A stretch of DNA of 23,489 bases, taken from the NCBI GenBank assembly GCA_035762345.1, contig DASTPE010000088.1:1-23489 (forward strand), written 5' to 3'. Below the pieces are notes generated by a model. That model ran no database searches. It saw only the letters and a program-made list of their open reading frames with translations, and was not told the DNA's origin. Positions 22,486 through 23,489 of the stretch are shown piece by piece; the first letter of the stretch is position 1; every line of letters starts with the position of its first letter. The translations under genes were made by a program, and so were the position numbers. The DNA is from SCGC-AG-212-J23 sp035762345 (GTDB lineage: Bacteria > Pseudomonadota > Gammaproteobacteria > Burkholderiales > SG8-39).

Positions 22486-23489
22486 ATGAGCTCAGTCGCA
22501 CACGACCACGTCCACGGCCCCGCGCACGACCACGCGCACGATCACGATCACCACCATGGTCCCTACAAAGGGATCATGCGCTGGATCACCACCACCAACC
22601 ACAAGGACATCGGCACGCTGTACCTGTGGTTCAGCTTCATCATGTTCTCGGTCGGCGGGCTGATGGCGGTGGGGATACGCCTGGAGCTCTTCTCGCCGGG
22701 GCTGCAGTACATGGACCCCGATTTCTTCAACCAGCTCACCACGATGCACGGCCTCATCATGGTGTTCGGCGCCATCATGCCGGTGTTCGTCGGCTTCGCG
22801 AACTGGCAGATCCCGATGATGATCGGCGCGCCCGACATGGCGTTCGCGCGGCTCAACAACTGGTCGTTCTGGTTGCTGCCGTTCGCCGCGACGCTGCTCG
22901 TGCTGTCGTTCTTCATGCCGGGCGGGGCGCCGGGCGTGGGCTGGACAATGTACGCACCGCTCACCGTGCAAATGGGCCTCGGCATGGACCTCACGATCTT
23001 CGCCGTGCACATCCTGGGCATGAGCTCGATCCTCGGCTCGATCAACATCATTACCACCATCCTCAACATGCGCGCGCCGGGAATGACGCTGATGAAGATG
23101 CCGCTCTTCGTGTGGACCTGGCTCATCACCGCCTACCTGCTGGTGGCGGCGATGCCGGTCCTCGCCGGCGCGGTGACCATGACGCTCACCGATCGCCACT
23201 TCGGCACCACCTTCTTCAACGCCGCGGGCGGTGGTGACCCGGTGCTCTACCAGCACATCTTCTGGTTCTTCGGCCACCCCGAGGTCTACATCATCGCGCT
23301 GCCGGGCTTCGGGGTGATCTCGCAGGTGATCCCGGCGTTCTCGAGGAAGCCGCTCTTCGGCTACGCCTCGATGGTGTACGCGACCGCGGCGATCGCGATC
23401 ATCTCGTTCATCGTCTGGGCGCACCACATGTACACGGTCGGCATGCCGGTGACGGGACAGCTCTTCTTCATGTACGCGACGATGCTGGT
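22486..23489 (+). CDS. coxA: Cytochrome c oxidase subunit I, 3' truncated by window edge
   Basis: CoxA holds the low-spin heme a and the heme a3/CuB oxygen-reducing centre in the inner membrane. About 334 residues are visible and the frame is open at the right edge. Landmarks are TTNHKDIGTLYLWF, the heme a ligand His88 in TMHGLIMVF, the CuB ligand and cross-linked Tyr pair in GHPEVY (His264, Tyr268), and the CuB ligands His313 and His314 in AHHMYTVG. The N-terminus has ten His in its first 24 residues (HDHVHGPAHDHAHDHDHHHG). ATG 22486 is four bases after the coxB stop. The reverse-strand frames over this gene are artefacts. Confidence 0.97.
   Translation, partial: MSSVAHDHVHGPAHDHAHDHDHHHGPYKGIMRWITTTNHKDIGTLYLWFSFIMFSVGGLMAVGIRLELFSPGLQYMDPDFFNQLTTMHGLIMVFGAIMPVFVGFANWQIPMMIGAPDMAFARLNNWSFWLLPFAATLLVLSFFMPGGAPGVGWTMYAPLTVQMGLGMDLTIFAVHILGMSSILGSINIITTILNMRAPGMTLMKMPLFVWTWLITAYLLVAAMPVLAGAVTMTLTDRHFGTTFFNAAGGGDPVLYQHIFWFFGHPEVYIIALPGFGVISQVIPAFSRKPLFGYASMVYATAAIAIISFIVWAHHMYTVGMPVTGQLFFMYATML

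Noticed and set aside
22492..23427. Reverse-strand 311-residue His/Asp/Arg-rich frame over coxA.
   Set aside because: It is the complement of an unmistakable CoxA sequence that runs off the right edge.

Overview
The window is about 23.5 kb of GC-rich chromosomal DNA with almost no non-coding space. Gene content and order point to a betaproteobacterium, probably an uncultured or little-studied Burkholderiales/Nitrosomonadales-like lineage. The clues are HslV with the short MEQFHG prosequence, the run moeB-ctpA-envC-gpmA / rhodanese-grxC-secB-gpsA / trmL-comF, the set argB-nucleotidase-slmA, and a cytochrome oxidase subunit II with a fused cytochrome c. I saw no tRNA, rRNA, CRISPR array, insertion sequence or phage gene.

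Layout, left to right. (1) 1-938: the 3' part of an uncharacterised membrane-anchored protein with a perfect-period 15-residue coiled-coil repeat. (2) 1037-4926: a tightly packed forward operon that looks devoted to metal handling. It holds a COG0523/CobW GTPase broken by a one-base frameshift, an ABC ATPase, an FtsX/MacB-like permease, a secreted DUF3299 protein with a CxxC motif, a His-rich small protein and a secreted four-cysteine small protein. (3) 5033-8261: proteostasis and stress. hslV-hslU lie forward, a reverse ECF sigma / soluble zinc-type anti-sigma / Cys-rich CWC cassette follows, and a small heat shock protein sits behind a good sigma32-type promoter. (4) 8290-11343: argB, a HAD pyrimidine 5'-nucleotidase, slmA and an orphan ABC substrate-binding protein. 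(5) 15337 down to 11320 on the reverse strand: gpmA-envC-ctpA-moeB, where two junctions appear to use CTG start codons inside a CTGA overlap. (6) 15383-17522: rhodanese-grxC-secB-gpsA. (7) 18666 down to 17519, reverse: comF-trmL. (8) 18678-20814: an amidase-signature enzyme overlapping bioC. (9) 20851 to the right edge: a DUF2244 membrane protein, coxB with a cytochrome c domain, and the first two thirds of coxA with a His-rich N-terminus.

Most of the window is core housekeeping: protein quality control and export, arginine and biotin synthesis, glycolysis, cell division and envelope remodelling, phospholipid precursor supply and terminal oxidation. The parts least explained by known genes are the metal operon with its two small secreted proteins, the sigma/anti-sigma/CWC cassette, the pentadecad coiled-coil protein, the hairpin over the argB start, and the CTG starts. 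All calls come from reading the sequence and recalling protein families; no database search was run.
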